From positions 1-50,319 of the forward strand of contig JAPOJV010000005.1 of NCBI GenBank assembly GCA_029978085.1: 50,319 nt of DNA, given 5' to 3'. The stretch comes from a bacterium (GTDB taxonomy: Bacteria; Planctomycetota; Planctomycetia; Pirellulales; UBA1268). The notes below the pieces were generated by a model. The model did not search any database, had not been told where the DNA came from, and was given only the letters and a program-made list of their open reading frames with translations. Of this stretch, positions 1 to 8,817 are shown in pieces; position 1 is the first letter of the stretch, and every line of letters begins with the position of its first letter. The position numbers were made by a program, and so were the translations under genes.

Positions 1-1098
1 AACCAGCCCACGTCGCTGCGCAGGCCGGGGATCACCTCCGTGCTCGTGGTGCCGGATCGCTATGACGACGGCACGATTTCTCACTGCGGATTCATCCGGC
101 TCGTGCAGCCGTTCGACCACCTGGCGGCGACACGTGGCGACGTGCTCGTGGAGGTCGTCGACTTCGAGTCGGCGCTCGCCCGTGATGCCGACGTGCTCGT
201 CTGCCAGCGACATGCGGCCCCCGACCTGGCCACGGCGGAGCGGCTGATTGAGCATTGCCGGGCCCACGGCATTCGGCTCGTGTACGACCTCGACGACGAT
301 CTCGTGTCGATCCCGCCGACTCACCCCGAGGCCTCGCGGCTCATCCCGCTCGCAGCAGTCGTGCAGCGATTCGTTGCGGCCGCGGGGAGCGCGTGGGCGG
401 CGACGCCGGAACTGAGCCGCCGCCTGACGACCATGCGGCCGCATGTCGAAGTCGTCCGCAACGCCCACGACGACCGCCTGTGGCGGCACATCACGCCGGA
501 CCGCGTGCGCATACAGCGTGAGCCCGTGCGGATCCTCTACATGGGAACAGCAACCCACGACGACGAACTCGAGTTTCTCGCGCCCGTCGCAGAATCGCTC
601 CAGCGACGGTTCGGCGGCCAGGTCAGGTTCGATGTCGTGGGCGTCGCGAGACGAGCGCACCTCCCTCGAGGATTCCACCGCGTGATTCCCGAGGCGAGCT
701 CCACCACGCGCAGCTACCCCGGCTTCGTCGAATGGTTCAGTCGACAGCACTGGGACGTCGCCGTCTCACCGCTGCTCGACAGCCCGTTCAATCGCTGCAA
801 GTCGGCGATCAAGCTGCTCGACTATGCGGCTCTCGGCCTGCCGATCGTCGCCTCGCAGCATCCGGAGTATGCCGAGGCGTTCGGCCCCGACACCGGAGTC
901 CAGCTGGTCTCGAATACGACGGACGACTGGGTCGAGGCATTGGCGGGGCTGGTCGCGGACGCGCACGCCCGCCGTGAAACCGGCGCGAGAATCCTCGTCC
1001 ATTATCGTCTGCACCACACGTTCACCGTACAGCCGGACCTCGTCTGGGGTCCGCTCTGCCGCGCCCTCGCTCTCTCTGCTGCGGAGCGCGCCGCCTGA
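1..1098 (+). CDS. GT4-like glycosyltransferase, 5' end cut by window
   Basis: The reading frame is open from the first base, so the gene probably starts outside the window; the first start codon inside is GTG at 40. The protein has the fold pattern of GT4 glycosyltransferases. A YDLDDD motif (near residue 86 from the GTG) follows a short Rossmann-like half, and a C-terminal nucleotide-sugar half contains CKSAIKLLDYAALGLPIVAS, the usual donor-site region. The N-terminal half of the two-domain enzyme at 3671 has the same plan (FDIDD, then CEAKSELKYFEAA), so the two are probably paralogues. It likely transfers a sugar to a surface polysaccharide or protein glycan at the cytoplasmic face. Its TGA overlaps the ATG of the next frame by one base, which indicates one transcript. 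Donor and acceptor cannot be read from the sequence. Confidence 0.75.
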   Translation, partial: NQPTSLRRPGITSVLVVPDRYDDGTISHCGFIRLVQPFDHLAATRGDVLVEVVDFESALARDADVLVCQRHAAPDLATAERLIEHCRAHGIRLVYDLDDDLVSIPPTHPEASRLIPLAAVVQRFVAAAGSAWAATPELSRRLTTMRPHVEVVRNAHDDRLWRHITPDRVRIQREPVRILYMGTATHDDELEFLAPVAESLQRRFGGQVRFDVVGVARRAHLPRGFHRVIPEASSTTRSYPGFVEWFSRQHWDVAVSPLLDSPFNRCKSAIKLLDYAALGLPIVASQHPEYAEAFGPDTGVQLVSNTTDDWVEALAGLVADAHARRETGARILVHYRLHHTFTVQPDLVWGPLCRALALSAAERAA

Positions 1099-1655
1099 TG
1101 GCCGCCTACGAATTCGATCTGCCCGCCAGCGACGACTGCCTCGACGAGGCTGCCTATCTTCTCGCGAATCCCGACGTCGCCCACGCGGTGCGTGCTGGCC
1201 AACTGGTCTCGGGCCGCCAGAACTTCGACCTCTACGGCCGCAGCGAGTCGCCCCCGCGCCGCATGCGGATGACCGCCAGGATCCATGATGGTGGAAGCGG
1301 CAAGCGTCGATGGTGGAAGCGGCAAGCGTCCCGGCTCCTTCAACAACATGATGAACTTCGAGATCGTCGCGTACGACACGACGATGTGGTCAGGGTCGGC
1401 GAAGAACTCCCGTTCGCCGATGAATTCCTCGACACCGTAATCTCCAACGCTGTGCTCGAACACGTGAAAGATCCGTTTCGCTACGAGAGAGAGATGGCAC
1501 ACGTGCTGAAACCGGGCGGAGAGTTGTTCTGCGCGGTGCCGTTGCTTCAGCCGGTCCACGGCTATCCGCATAGGGAATTGCCACCTGTGGTGAACAGCGA
1601 ACTCGCTTCGGGCTACGCGTTGGTCGCCCGCAAACCGCTTCCCGGCGCACCATGA
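1098..1655 (+). pseudogene. decayed SAM-dependent methyltransferase
   Basis: The frame is open for 185 codons but looks like a ruined gene. Residues about 15-50 (AYLLANPDVAHAV, then FDLYGRSE) match the repeat often found at the N-terminus of glycan-cluster enzymes. Residues about 105-160 match class I methyltransferase motifs (ELPFADEFLDTVISNAVLEH, then HVLKPGGELFCAVPLLQP, HGYPH). A perfect 22-base tandem duplication (1287-1308 and 1309-1330) shifts the frame by one. The expected residues FNNMMNFEIVAYDTT lie in the shifted frame (from about 1339), and a second indel near 1375 restores the original frame. After HGYPH the usual catalytic-domain remainder is absent and the protein jumps to a tail ending LASGYALVARKP, which suggests an internal deletion. 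It overlaps both neighbours and is probably not a working enzyme. Confidence 0.65.
1287..1330 (+). repeat. 22-bp perfect tandem duplication
   Basis: Two adjacent identical 22-base units, starting GATGGTGGAAGC at 1287 and 1309. Because 22 is not a multiple of three, the duplication shifts the reading frame of the methyltransferase remnant by +1. Confidence 0.95.
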
Positions 1656-3550
1656 TCCCACCTTTCGTCTGTCTGCTCGTGCTCTGTTCCCTCGCCATCA
1701 CGGCGACGGGCTGGATCGCCGCCGTACTGGCTACGCGACCGACACGCATGACATGGGGCCAGGTCGCCGCCATCCTCGCCGCAGTCGCCTGCTCTCGCTG
1801 GGCCTTGGCCATCGTGTATGGGCCATCCACACCATATTGGGACCAGTGGAGCGGCGAGGCGGCCACGCTCCTGATCCCGTATCTCGACGGGCAACTGGAC
1901 TTCTCTCACCTTGTCGCTCCACACAACGAGCATCGCATCTGGTTCACCCGAATGGAGGTGCTGGGGCTGTTCCAGCTGACCGGAAGTTGGGATCCCACCC
2001 AGCAGATGTGCGTCAATGCCCTCCTACAGGGCATGGCGGCGAGCCTCGTATGGCTCGTCTGCGCTCGCCGTCAGAATGCAGGCTCTCGAGCATTCCTCGG
2101 GATTCTTGTCGTTGCGCTCATGGCCGGCCCGGTGCATTGGGAGAACAGCCTCGCCGGATTCCAGTCACAATTCGCCTTTTGCCTGCTCTTCACCGCAGCG
2201 TCGTTTCTCATCCTCCCGCGGGCGATCGATTCCTGGCGGTGGTGGGGGCTGTTCGTTGTCATGCTGGTGGCATGTCTGTTCACCGTTGGCGGGGGCGTTC
2301 TGGGTGCAGCGGCCGCCGGTGGTGCGTTGGTGGTCATGGCCGCGGCCAACGGAACGTGGCGCGAGCCACGAGTTGCGGCCGGCCTGCTGGCCTGCATCGC
2401 CCTTACCGGGATCGGCCTTGCGGTGCTGCCGCACGTCTCGCACCACGACAGCCTCCGTGCCGGTGACACGGCGGCCTTTCTCACTGCATTCGGCAAGGCG
2501 TTGGGCTGGCCGTCGCAGAAAATGCTGGGCTGGCTCGTCCTCTGGGCGCCGGCAGTCGTGTGTGCCTTGCTATCCATCCGACTCGGGATGGCACTCATTC
2601 CAGCCGAAGTCATCGCACTTTCGATCTGGATACTTTTGCAATCAGCCGCACTCGCAGCCAGCCGTGGAGTCGGTGGAGCAGGTCCCGCGGGCCGGCATCT
2701 CGATGTCGTCGTCGTCAATCTCGTCGTATCGGGCTTTTTTCTCCTCTCGCTGCTGCCCCGCTTCCGTCCTGCCATTCCCCTCACGATGGTCGCCACCGGC
2801 GTGTGGCTCATCGCCTGGCTGCCGCGATTCGTCGATGCATCCGTGGATGGTCTGCATCAGTCCGCGGAGCGACTGCGATTGGGCCGCCGGCACGGTGATG
2901 TCGTCTCTCGCTATCTCGAATCACGTGACCGATCACTCATGCAGCTTCGGCCGCTGGACGACATCCCCTGCTGGTCGGGGGACTACCTGAAACGTGTGCT
3001 CGAACATCCCAATATCCCCGACATTCTGCCGCTCTCGATCCGGTGGAAATGCATCCTCACGGGAGAAGGCGAGGGCTTTGCTCATCCGGGTCACTATCCG
3101 TTCCCAGAGAGCGAGCGAGCACACTCTCTTGGATCCTACGCCCTTGGATCCGGAGACACCAACACCGGCCGCTGGCGATCCGCCTTACTCGAGAGCCCCG
3201 GCGCCGGGATCGCGTTCGACGTCTCCGGATACCTTGGACAGCCCGGGCTGACGATGAATCTCGTCTGGCAGGACGGCGAAGAAACTCCGGTCCGATCCCA
3301 CAAAATACCTCGGGAGTCCTGGCGTCGTATCACGGTGCTCAACCGCCACCTGCCATATCGTATCGAACTCACCGATGACAGCGCCGCACAGTGGTTCGCC
3401 GTCTGTCCGCCTATGGCCGTTTCCCTGTGGGACCGGGTTGCATACTGGTGCCGAAGGCATGTTGAGTCGTTCGCAATCACGGGCTTGATGGCGACGATCG
3501 CTTTCGCATTTTTGGCCCTGCGGGAGCCCGCGGGATCGTCCACACGTTGA
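1652..3550 (+). CDS. polytopic membrane protein of a glycan cluster
   Basis: A 632-residue protein with about ten or more hydrophobic helices, for example near residues 5-28, 35-57, 145-165, 175-192, 198-230, 240-258, 290-335, 345-395 and a last one near 600-622. Between helices two and three there is a polar loop with YWDQW and HNEHR motifs, then a soluble region at about 400-595. The layout (acidic/His-rich first loop in a large multi-pass protein beside glycosyltransferases) recalls GT-C type lipid-linked sugar transferases or glycan polymerase/transport proteins, but I do not recognise the exact family. The start ATG overlaps the preceding TGA (ATGA), so it is translated with the upstream genes. 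Function is inferred only from topology and neighbours. Confidence 0.7.
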   Translation: MIPPFVCLLVLCSLAITATGWIAAVLATRPTRMTWGQVAAILAAVACSRWALAIVYGPSTPYWDQWSGEAATLLIPYLDGQLDFSHLVAPHNEHRIWFTRMEVLGLFQLTGSWDPTQQMCVNALLQGMAASLVWLVCARRQNAGSRAFLGILVVALMAGPVHWENSLAGFQSQFAFCLLFTAASFLILPRAIDSWRWWGLFVVMLVACLFTVGGGVLGAAAAGGALVVMAAANGTWREPRVAAGLLACIALTGIGLAVLPHVSHHDSLRAGDTAAFLTAFGKALGWPSQKMLGWLVLWAPAVVCALLSIRLGMALIPAEVIALSIWILLQSAALAASRGVGGAGPAGRHLDVVVVNLVVSGFFLLSLLPRFRPAIPLTMVATGVWLIAWLPRFVDASVDGLHQSAERLRLGRRHGDVVSRYLESRDRSLMQLRPLDDIPCWSGDYLKRVLEHPNIPDILPLSIRWKCILTGEGEGFAHPGHYPFPESERAHSLGSYALGSGDTNTGRWRSALLESPGAGIAFDVSGYLGQPGLTMNLVWQDGEETPVRSHKIPRESWRRITVLNRHLPYRIELTDDSAAQWFAVCPPMAVSLWDRVAYWCRRHVESFAITGLMATIAFAFLALREPAGSSTR

Positions 3551-3670
3551 TCATGCGGCTTCAGACTCGCCACCGAGCCCATCAGCGTCAACCGCCCAGC
3601 CCGCCTGGACACCCCACTCCCTGCCGATGCGGCATTGCCCCCTAACCCTGCCGTTGCGTAGCTTCCCGAC

Positions 3671-5731
3671 ATGCGTCTCGTTCCCCGCCGTGATCATCCG
3701 TCTCGCCGCGCCCTGCGTGCGTTCGGCCGCCGCGCCGTCGCCGTGCTCGGCCTGAAGTCGCTCCGGCTGCGACAGTGGCACCACTACGTCGCCGAGCACG
3801 CCCGGCGGGAACAGGACGGCCCCGGACACAGGATCGTGTTCATCTCCGGGGAACCCGACACGCCGGGGCATGCCTACCGGGTCGAGCGGTTCGCGCAGGC
3901 TGCCGCCGAACTTGGGCACGCCGTCGACGTGATCGACATCCACGACCTCGCTGCAGCCCACTGCCGCGGTCCTGCACCGACGGTCGTGTTCATGTGGCGG
4001 ACTCGTTGGAGCGGGCGACTGGAGCAGTCAGTCGCCGCCTGGCGACGCACGGGCGCCCGGATCGTGTTCGACATCGACGACCTGATGATCGACCCGGCCC
4101 TCGCCGATCCGGCCGTGATCGACGGCATCCGCTCGATGGGCCTCAAGCCGGCCGACGTCGCCCGCCACTATTCGGCCATCCGCCGCACGCTCGACCTCGC
4201 CGATGAATGCCTCGCGCCGACGGAATCGCTCGCCACCGCCCTGCAGGCCTGTGGCAAGCCGGCCGAAGTGATGGTCAATGGCTTCGATGACGACACCTGG
4301 CAGGCCAGCCGTGCAGCCGTGGTCAGCCGCCGTGCCGCGGGTGACGACGGCCTGATCCGGATCGGCTATGCGTCTGGCTCGCGAACGCATCAACGCGACT
4401 TCGCCGTGGTGGCACAGGCCGTCGCCGCGGTGCTGTGGGCACGGCCCGCATGCCGCCTCGTGCTGTTTCGTGAGCCACGGCGTGGCACGCCACTGCTCGA
4501 CGTCCACGAATTCCCGGCCCTCGCCGGACTCGAGCACCGCATCGAGTGGCGACCGCTCGTGCCTCTCGCCGACCTGCCACACGAGCTCGTGCGATTCGAT
4601 GTCAACCTGGCGCCGCTCGAGGTGGGGAATCCGTTCTGCGAGGCGAAGAGCGAACTGAAGTATTTCGAGGCGGCACTCGTCGATGTGCCAACGATTGCGT
4701 CGCCCACCGAGCCGTTCCGCACCGCGATCATTCCCGACGCGACCGGACTGCTCGCCGCCACGCCGGCCGAGTGGGAGGCAGCCCTGTTCCGGCTCGTGGA
4801 TGACGCCGGCTTCCGCCGTCACCTGGCCCACAACGCCTCCCGCCACGTGCTGCACCGCTACGGTCCCGACGGCCGCCGCGCCCGGATGCAGACGATCCTC
4901 GACCGCATCACGGCAACACCACCCCGGCCCGTGACCGCGTTTCGCATGCACGACGCGTCCCACCCCGGAACACCACCGAGCGTGCCTGCCACCGAGGTGG
5001 TCGCCCGGCACGGCGAGCCTCGACGCGCCGATGTTGCCGTGGTGATCCCGCTCTACAACTACGCCGGTCTCGTCACCGAGACGCTCGAGAGCCTGGCCCG
5101 CCAGACGCTCGCCTCGCTCGAGCTCGTGGTCGTCGATGACAGCTCCACGGACGATTCCCTCGACGTGGCCCGCGGCTGGCTCAGGAGCCACGCCGATCGG
5201 TTCGTCTCCGCGACGCTCCTCACGACCGTCACGAATCAGGGCCTCGCCCTCTCCCGCAATGCCGGCTTCGCGGCCGCCGAGGCCCCTTTCATCTTTCCGC
5301 TCGACGCCGATAACACGCTCGAGCCCGACTGCCTGCGGCTCCTCCACGAGCGATTGCAGCACTCGACCGCCTCCGCCGCCCATCCCACGCTGCGGCATTT
5401 TGGCGAGTCGGCGAAGGTCAAGCCGGCGCAGGCGTGGGATCCGGCCCGGCTGCGCCGGGGAAATTACATCGATGCGATGGCACTGATGCGCAAGAGTGCC
5501 TGGGCCCACGTGGGTGGCTACGTGAAGGGAGCATTCATCGGCTGGGAAGACTACGAGCTCTGGTGCCGCTTCGTGGAGCACGGCTTCTGGAGCGCGGCCG
5601 TGCCCGAGGCGGTCGCCGGTTATCGCGTGCACCGCGGCTCGATGCTTCGCGCCACAACCGAGCCCGCCATGCAGCGGGTCGTCGACGCGATCCGCGCCGC
5701 CCATCCCTGGCTCACCGTCCGCGCGGCCTAG
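3671..5731 (+). CDS. two-domain glycosyltransferase (GT4 + GT2)
   Basis: A 686-residue fusion. Residues about 55-420 form a GT4-like unit with ISGEPDTPGHAYR near the start, VFDIDD at about 137 and the donor-site region CEAKSELKYFEAALVDVPT at about 323. Residues about 455-686 form a GT-A fold GT2 domain with VVIPLYNYAG, VVVDDSSTDDS, the metal-binding LDADN and the acceptor-side WEDYELW. Such fusions usually add two successive sugars to one growing chain. The gene follows 120 bases without a clear promoter, and its 3' end faces the helicase gene across an F2 palindrome. It is the last gene of the glycan locus that enters from the left edge. Sugar specificity is unknown. Confidence 0.85.
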   Translation: MRLVPRRDHPSRRALRAFGRRAVAVLGLKSLRLRQWHHYVAEHARREQDGPGHRIVFISGEPDTPGHAYRVERFAQAAAELGHAVDVIDIHDLAAAHCRGPAPTVVFMWRTRWSGRLEQSVAAWRRTGARIVFDIDDLMIDPALADPAVIDGIRSMGLKPADVARHYSAIRRTLDLADECLAPTESLATALQACGKPAEVMVNGFDDDTWQASRAAVVSRRAAGDDGLIRIGYASGSRTHQRDFAVVAQAVAAVLWARPACRLVLFREPRRGTPLLDVHEFPALAGLEHRIEWRPLVPLADLPHELVRFDVNLAPLEVGNPFCEAKSELKYFEAALVDVPTIASPTEPFRTAIIPDATGLLAATPAEWEAALFRLVDDAGFRRHLAHNASRHVLHRYGPDGRRARMQTILDRITATPPRPVTAFRMHDASHPGTPPSVPATEVVARHGEPRRADVAVVIPLYNYAGLVTETLESLARQTLASLELVVVDDSSTDDSLDVARGWLRSHADRFVSATLLTTVTNQGLALSRNAGFAAAEAPFIFPLDADNTLEPDCLRLLHERLQHSTASAAHPTLRHFGESAKVKPAQAWDPARLRRGNYIDAMALMRKSAWAHVGGYVKGAFIGWEDYELWCRFVEHGFWSAAVPEAVAGYRVHRGSMLRATTEPAMQRVVDAIRAAHPWLTVRAA

Positions 5732-5743
5732 CGGCCCGATCAA

Positions 5744-5807
5744 GCCCACGTGGCCCGGTCGCGCCGTGACCGGAAAAAAGCATGTCACGGCGTGACACGC
5801 CCACGTG
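5744..5807 (-). repeat. F2 palindromic repeat, diverged copy
   Basis: Read on the minus strand, this matches the two long F2 copies at 22991 and 49855: a TGTCACGCCGTGACA palindrome, a T-rich linker, then GGTCACGGCGCGACCGG. It fills the space between two convergent genes. The two hairpins and the run of six A/T bases could act as a terminator in both directions. Confidence 0.75.
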
Positions 5808-5810
5808 ATT

Positions 5811-7541
5811 TCATGCGGCGGCGCGGGCGGGTGGGGCGAGCTTGAACAGGGCGAACAGGTCGTCCACCGTGAGCCCGCTGGCAGCCGGCGAGCCTGCCTC
5901 GGAGAGGATCGTGTCGGAGAGGTCTCGCTTTTTGCGGAGCACCTCGTCGATCCGCTCCTCGATCGTATCGACGGAGAGAAACCGCGTGACGGTGACCGCG
6001 CCGGCCGCCCCGATCCGGTGGGCGCGGTTGATCGCCTGGTCCTCGATCGCGGGATTCCACCAGCGGTCGAAGAGAAACACGTACTGGGAGAACTGCAGGT
6101 TGAGCCCCACCGCGCCGGCGCCGTAGGAGAGCAGGAGCACCGAGTGCTTCGGGTCGTGCCGAAACCGGTGGATGGCCTGGTCGCGGGCCTGCGTCGACAT
6201 GCCGCCGTGGTATTGGATCGCGCCGAATCGTGCCAGGCTCTTCTCGAGACGGCCGAGCGTTTCCACCCACTGGCTGAAGACGAGGGCCTTGCGGCCACTG
6301 GCCTGCACCTCCTCCAGTTCGGCCTGGAGGCAGTCGAGCTTGGCGCTCTCGCCGGTGGCCGTGTCGAAATTGCAGATCTGCTTGAGACGAAGCACCAATT
6401 CGAACACGTGCTGGATCGTCGCCTCGCGGCCCATGTCGGCCAGCCGCAACACCCCCTCCTCCTCGGCGCGGCGGTAGGTCTCCCGCTGCTCCGCCGTGAG
6501 CTCGATCCGCTCGTCGCGGTTGAGCCGCGGCGGCATGTCGGTGAGCACCTTTTCCTTGGTGCGGCGGAGGATGTGGTCGGCGACGGCAGCCCCCATCGCC
6601 CGTGGCGGCATCCGCTCGGACAGATGGCCGGGAGCCACGAACTCGAACAGCCCGACCAGATCGTCCGCCGAGTTCTCCACGGGGGTGCCGGTGAGTGCCC
6701 AGCTCCGCTGCCGCGTGATCGCCCGCACGGCCTTGCTCGTCTGACCCGCGCGGTTCTTGATCCGCTGCGCCTCGTCGAGCACCACGAGGTCGAAGGAGAG
6801 GCCGAGCTCGGCCACGAGGTCGCGGTCGCGGACCACCACCTCGTAGTTGGCGACCTTCACCGGCACGTCGGGTAGCGACCACTGCCACCGCCGCCGCTGT
6901 GGATCCCCCTCGATCACGGCCACGACGAGTTCCGGCGCCCAGTCGGCGAGCTCGCGGGTCCAGTTGGAGACGAGCCCCTTGGGACAGACGACGAGCACAC
7001 GGCGGCCCTGCCCCGTTCGCACGAGCAGCCGGATCGACGAGATCGCCTGCATCGATTTGCCGAGCCCCATCTCGTCGGCCAGCACGGCGCCGTGCCGTGG
7101 CACGAGGAAGGCCATGCCGTCGAGCTGGAAGGGAAACGGCTGCCGCGGAAACTCGAGCCGGTCGGCCTGCAGGATCGTCTCCAGATCGGGCTGCAGCAGA
7201 TAGAAGAACTTCTCCTCCGGCTTGACCACGTCCTTCGGCGGCACGAGCCGCGCCCGGCGCACCGGCCGATCGGCGGCCGGCGGCCGCGGCGCGCGAACCT
7301 CGGCCCGCGCGGCCGGCGGTGTCGGCGCGAGGGGCTGCTCGGCTCGCTCGAACCGAAAGCGACGAACTGCCGGACGCGGAACCTCGACGTCGATCCGCAG
7401 CACGGGAGCCGGCGCGGCGGTCACCGGCATCCGCACGACCGGCGGTCGAGGCACGGCGAGGCCGACGGGCGGCAGCACTTGCACGCTCGGCCATGCGAGC
7501 TCGCGGCCCCGCAGCCGCTGCAGGATCGGGACTCCGCTCAT
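5811..7541 (-). CDS. SNF2-family DNA helicase/translocase
   Basis: A 576-residue SF2 ATPase of the Snf2/RapA (HepA) type. The N-terminal 150 residues are Pro/Ala-rich and lack a SWIM or zinc-finger domain. Walker A is DEMGLGKSMQ, the Walker B box is DEAQ (the form common in bacterial Snf2 proteins), motif III is LTGTPVEN, and the C-terminal lobe shows FSQWVETL, YHGGMS, GAVGLNLQ, FDRWWNPA and QAINRAHRIG. These proteins move along double-stranded DNA and remodel DNA-protein or polymerase complexes. Its ATG overlaps the TGA of the upstream minus-strand gene (ATGA at 7538-7541), so the pair is translationally coupled. No nuclease or methylase partner is adjacent, so a defence role is not supported. 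Confidence 0.9.
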   Translation of the reverse strand: MSGVPILQRLRGRELAWPSVQVLPPVGLAVPRPPVVRMPVTAAPAPVLRIDVEVPRPAVRRFRFERAEQPLAPTPPAARAEVRAPRPPAADRPVRRARLVPPKDVVKPEEKFFYLLQPDLETILQADRLEFPRQPFPFQLDGMAFLVPRHGAVLADEMGLGKSMQAISSIRLLVRTGQGRRVLVVCPKGLVSNWTRELADWAPELVVAVIEGDPQRRRWQWSLPDVPVKVANYEVVVRDRDLVAELGLSFDLVVLDEAQRIKNRAGQTSKAVRAITRQRSWALTGTPVENSADDLVGLFEFVAPGHLSERMPPRAMGAAVADHILRRTKEKVLTDMPPRLNRDERIELTAEQRETYRRAEEEGVLRLADMGREATIQHVFELVLRLKQICNFDTATGESAKLDCLQAELEEVQASGRKALVFSQWVETLGRLEKSLARFGAIQYHGGMSTQARDQAIHRFRHDPKHSVLLLSYGAGAVGLNLQFSQYVFLFDRWWNPAIEDQAINRAHRIGAAGAVTVTRFLSVDTIEERIDEVLRKKRDLSDTILSEAGSPAASGLTVDDLFALFKLAPPARAAA

Positions 7542-8050
7542 GCGGCCCGCGCCGGAGGAGTCATCCGCTGCGCCTCCTCGATGGCCAGGCGAATCCGCTC
7601 GAACGGTTCAGAGAGATCGACGGCCGCAGCCATCGCTGCGAGCCGCTCGCGGACGACCGGCTCATCGCTAGCCGTGGCGAGAATCCGTACGCTTCCGACG
7701 GCAAAGCCGGCCTCTCCCGCCTCGTCGGGCCGCTTCACGGCGGCGACCGGCAGGCTCGTGTGCGACCGCACGGCGAGCAGCGGCTCGAAGTCGGTGAGCA
7801 CGACGAGTGGCTGACTTTCACTCTCGGCGAGCAACGTGCTTCCCACCTGCTCGCCGTGCAGATGACCGTGCAGCGTGGCGCCGTAGAGAATCTGCTGGGC
7901 GCGGGTGACCTTCAGTGGCGCGGTGCAGAGAAACTCCACCGGCCGGCCGCGGGCATCGACGACGAGGTAGCCGCCGAACAGGCCGTGGCCCGGGGCGTCG
8001 ACGGCCGTGAGAAACCCGAACAACGCCCCATCCGTGGTCGCCTGCTCCAT
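7538..8050 (-). CDS. hypothetical protein coupled to SNF2 helicase
   Basis: I do not recognise this 170-residue protein. The start at 8050 (MEQATTDGALFGFLTAV) is preferred because the upstream extension is Arg/Pro-rich and looks non-coding. The first half has alternating beta-like stretches (GYLVVDARGRPVEFLC, then QQILYGATLHGHL). The C-terminus has a helix rich in Glu and Arg (LSEPFERIRLAIEEAQRM). No signal peptide, membrane segment or metal motif is visible. It overlaps the helicase start by four bases, so it is probably made in step with the helicase and may be its accessory protein. Confidence 0.7.
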   Translation of the reverse strand: MEQATTDGALFGFLTAVDAPGHGLFGGYLVVDARGRPVEFLCTAPLKVTRAQQILYGATLHGHLHGEQVGSTLLAESESQPLVVLTDFEPLLAVRSHTSLPVAAVKRPDEAGEAGFAVGSVRILATASDEPVVRERLAAMAAAVDLSEPFERIRLAIEEAQRMTPPARAA

Positions 8051-8250
8051 GCCTGCTCCGTCGTGTCGCTGCGTTCCCGGCACCGGCCCTTGCCGGGGCT
8101 CGCCGCCGACTCCATCCATCGGGCATCGCCGGCGGTCACTTGAACGCCGGTCGCAAACCGGCGCCGGCCCCTGCCGCCTGCGGCTCCGACGCAAACTGGG
8201 CTGACCCTGACGCCCCCAACGACACCCCGGAAAGCAACTCCCAGCCCGGC

Positions 8251-8259
8251 TGCTACTAT
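8251..8259 (+). promoter_or_regulatory. putative extended -10 promoter
   Basis: TGCTACTAT fits an extended -10 element (TGnTANNAT type) 46 bases before the start at 8305. No convincing -35 box is visible. It lies in the divergent space between the minus-strand gene ending its reading at 8050 and the plus-strand gene; the rest of that space (8051-8304) shows nothing else clear. Confidence 0.4.
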
Positions 8260-8304
8260 TGTGGAGTCAGTGCCGACGCCCCCCTGCAAACCCCGAGGCT
8301 CCGC

Positions 8305-8772
8305 ATGCACGACGGCCCCCCGCTCTTCACGCAGGTCGATATCTCCGCGGGCACGATCGCCCAGGCCGGACCGACCGGAACCGGCGATGCCGCCGAGACC
8401 AACCGGCTGCTCCGCGATCTCGTCACGCTCCAGCACAAGCAGTGCGAACTGCTCACCGAACTGCTCGGCCAGGTCTCGCTCCAGCAGCGGCAGCGGATGG
8501 CCGAGCTGAAGGCGTGGAAGGAGGCCAACCCCGAACTCGCGACGTCGTGCCGTCGTGCGGCCGAGTCGCTCTCGAAGGTGCACACCGAGTTCCTTTCGAG
8601 CCTGGCCCAGGAGGCGGCCGACAACGCCGAAGATTTCTCCGACAGCGACTACGCGCTGGGCGAGTTTATCGATCGCTACGGCCCCCGCCTTGCCCACTTC
8701 AACGGCGTGCTCCAGCTCTTCGCCCAGCTCGGCGCCCCGTTGCCGCAGTCGGGGCCGGCATCTGACGGCTGA
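8305..8772 (+). CDS. hypothetical helical protein
   Basis: A 155-residue protein of unknown function. The ATG at 8305 (MHDGPPLFTQVDIS) is chosen because the possible N-terminal extension from 8140 is low-complexity and precedes the putative promoter. After about 40 residues the protein is almost entirely helical and rich in Glu, Leu and Gln (LLRDLVTLQHKQCELLTELL, then QQRQRMAELKAW), suggesting a coiled coil; the tail (FIDRYGPRLAHFNGVLQLF) is amphipathic. No catalytic motif or signal peptide is seen. It ends 45 bases before the adenylating enzyme gene and may be co-transcribed with it. Confidence 0.65.
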   Translation: MHDGPPLFTQVDISAGTIAQAGPTGTGDAAETNRLLRDLVTLQHKQCELLTELLGQVSLQQRQRMAELKAWKEANPELATSCRRAAESLSKVHTEFLSSLAQEAADNAEDFSDSDYALGEFIDRYGPRLAHFNGVLQLFAQLGAPLPQSGPASDG

Positions 8773-8817
8773 CCGACGCCTGCCATCCACTCACCCGCCC
8801 TCACGGAACCACCCTGC

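Noticed and set aside
5811-8050. Defence system built on the SNF2 helicase
   Set aside because: No nuclease, methyltransferase, PLD or other defence gene is adjacent; only a small unknown gene is coupled.
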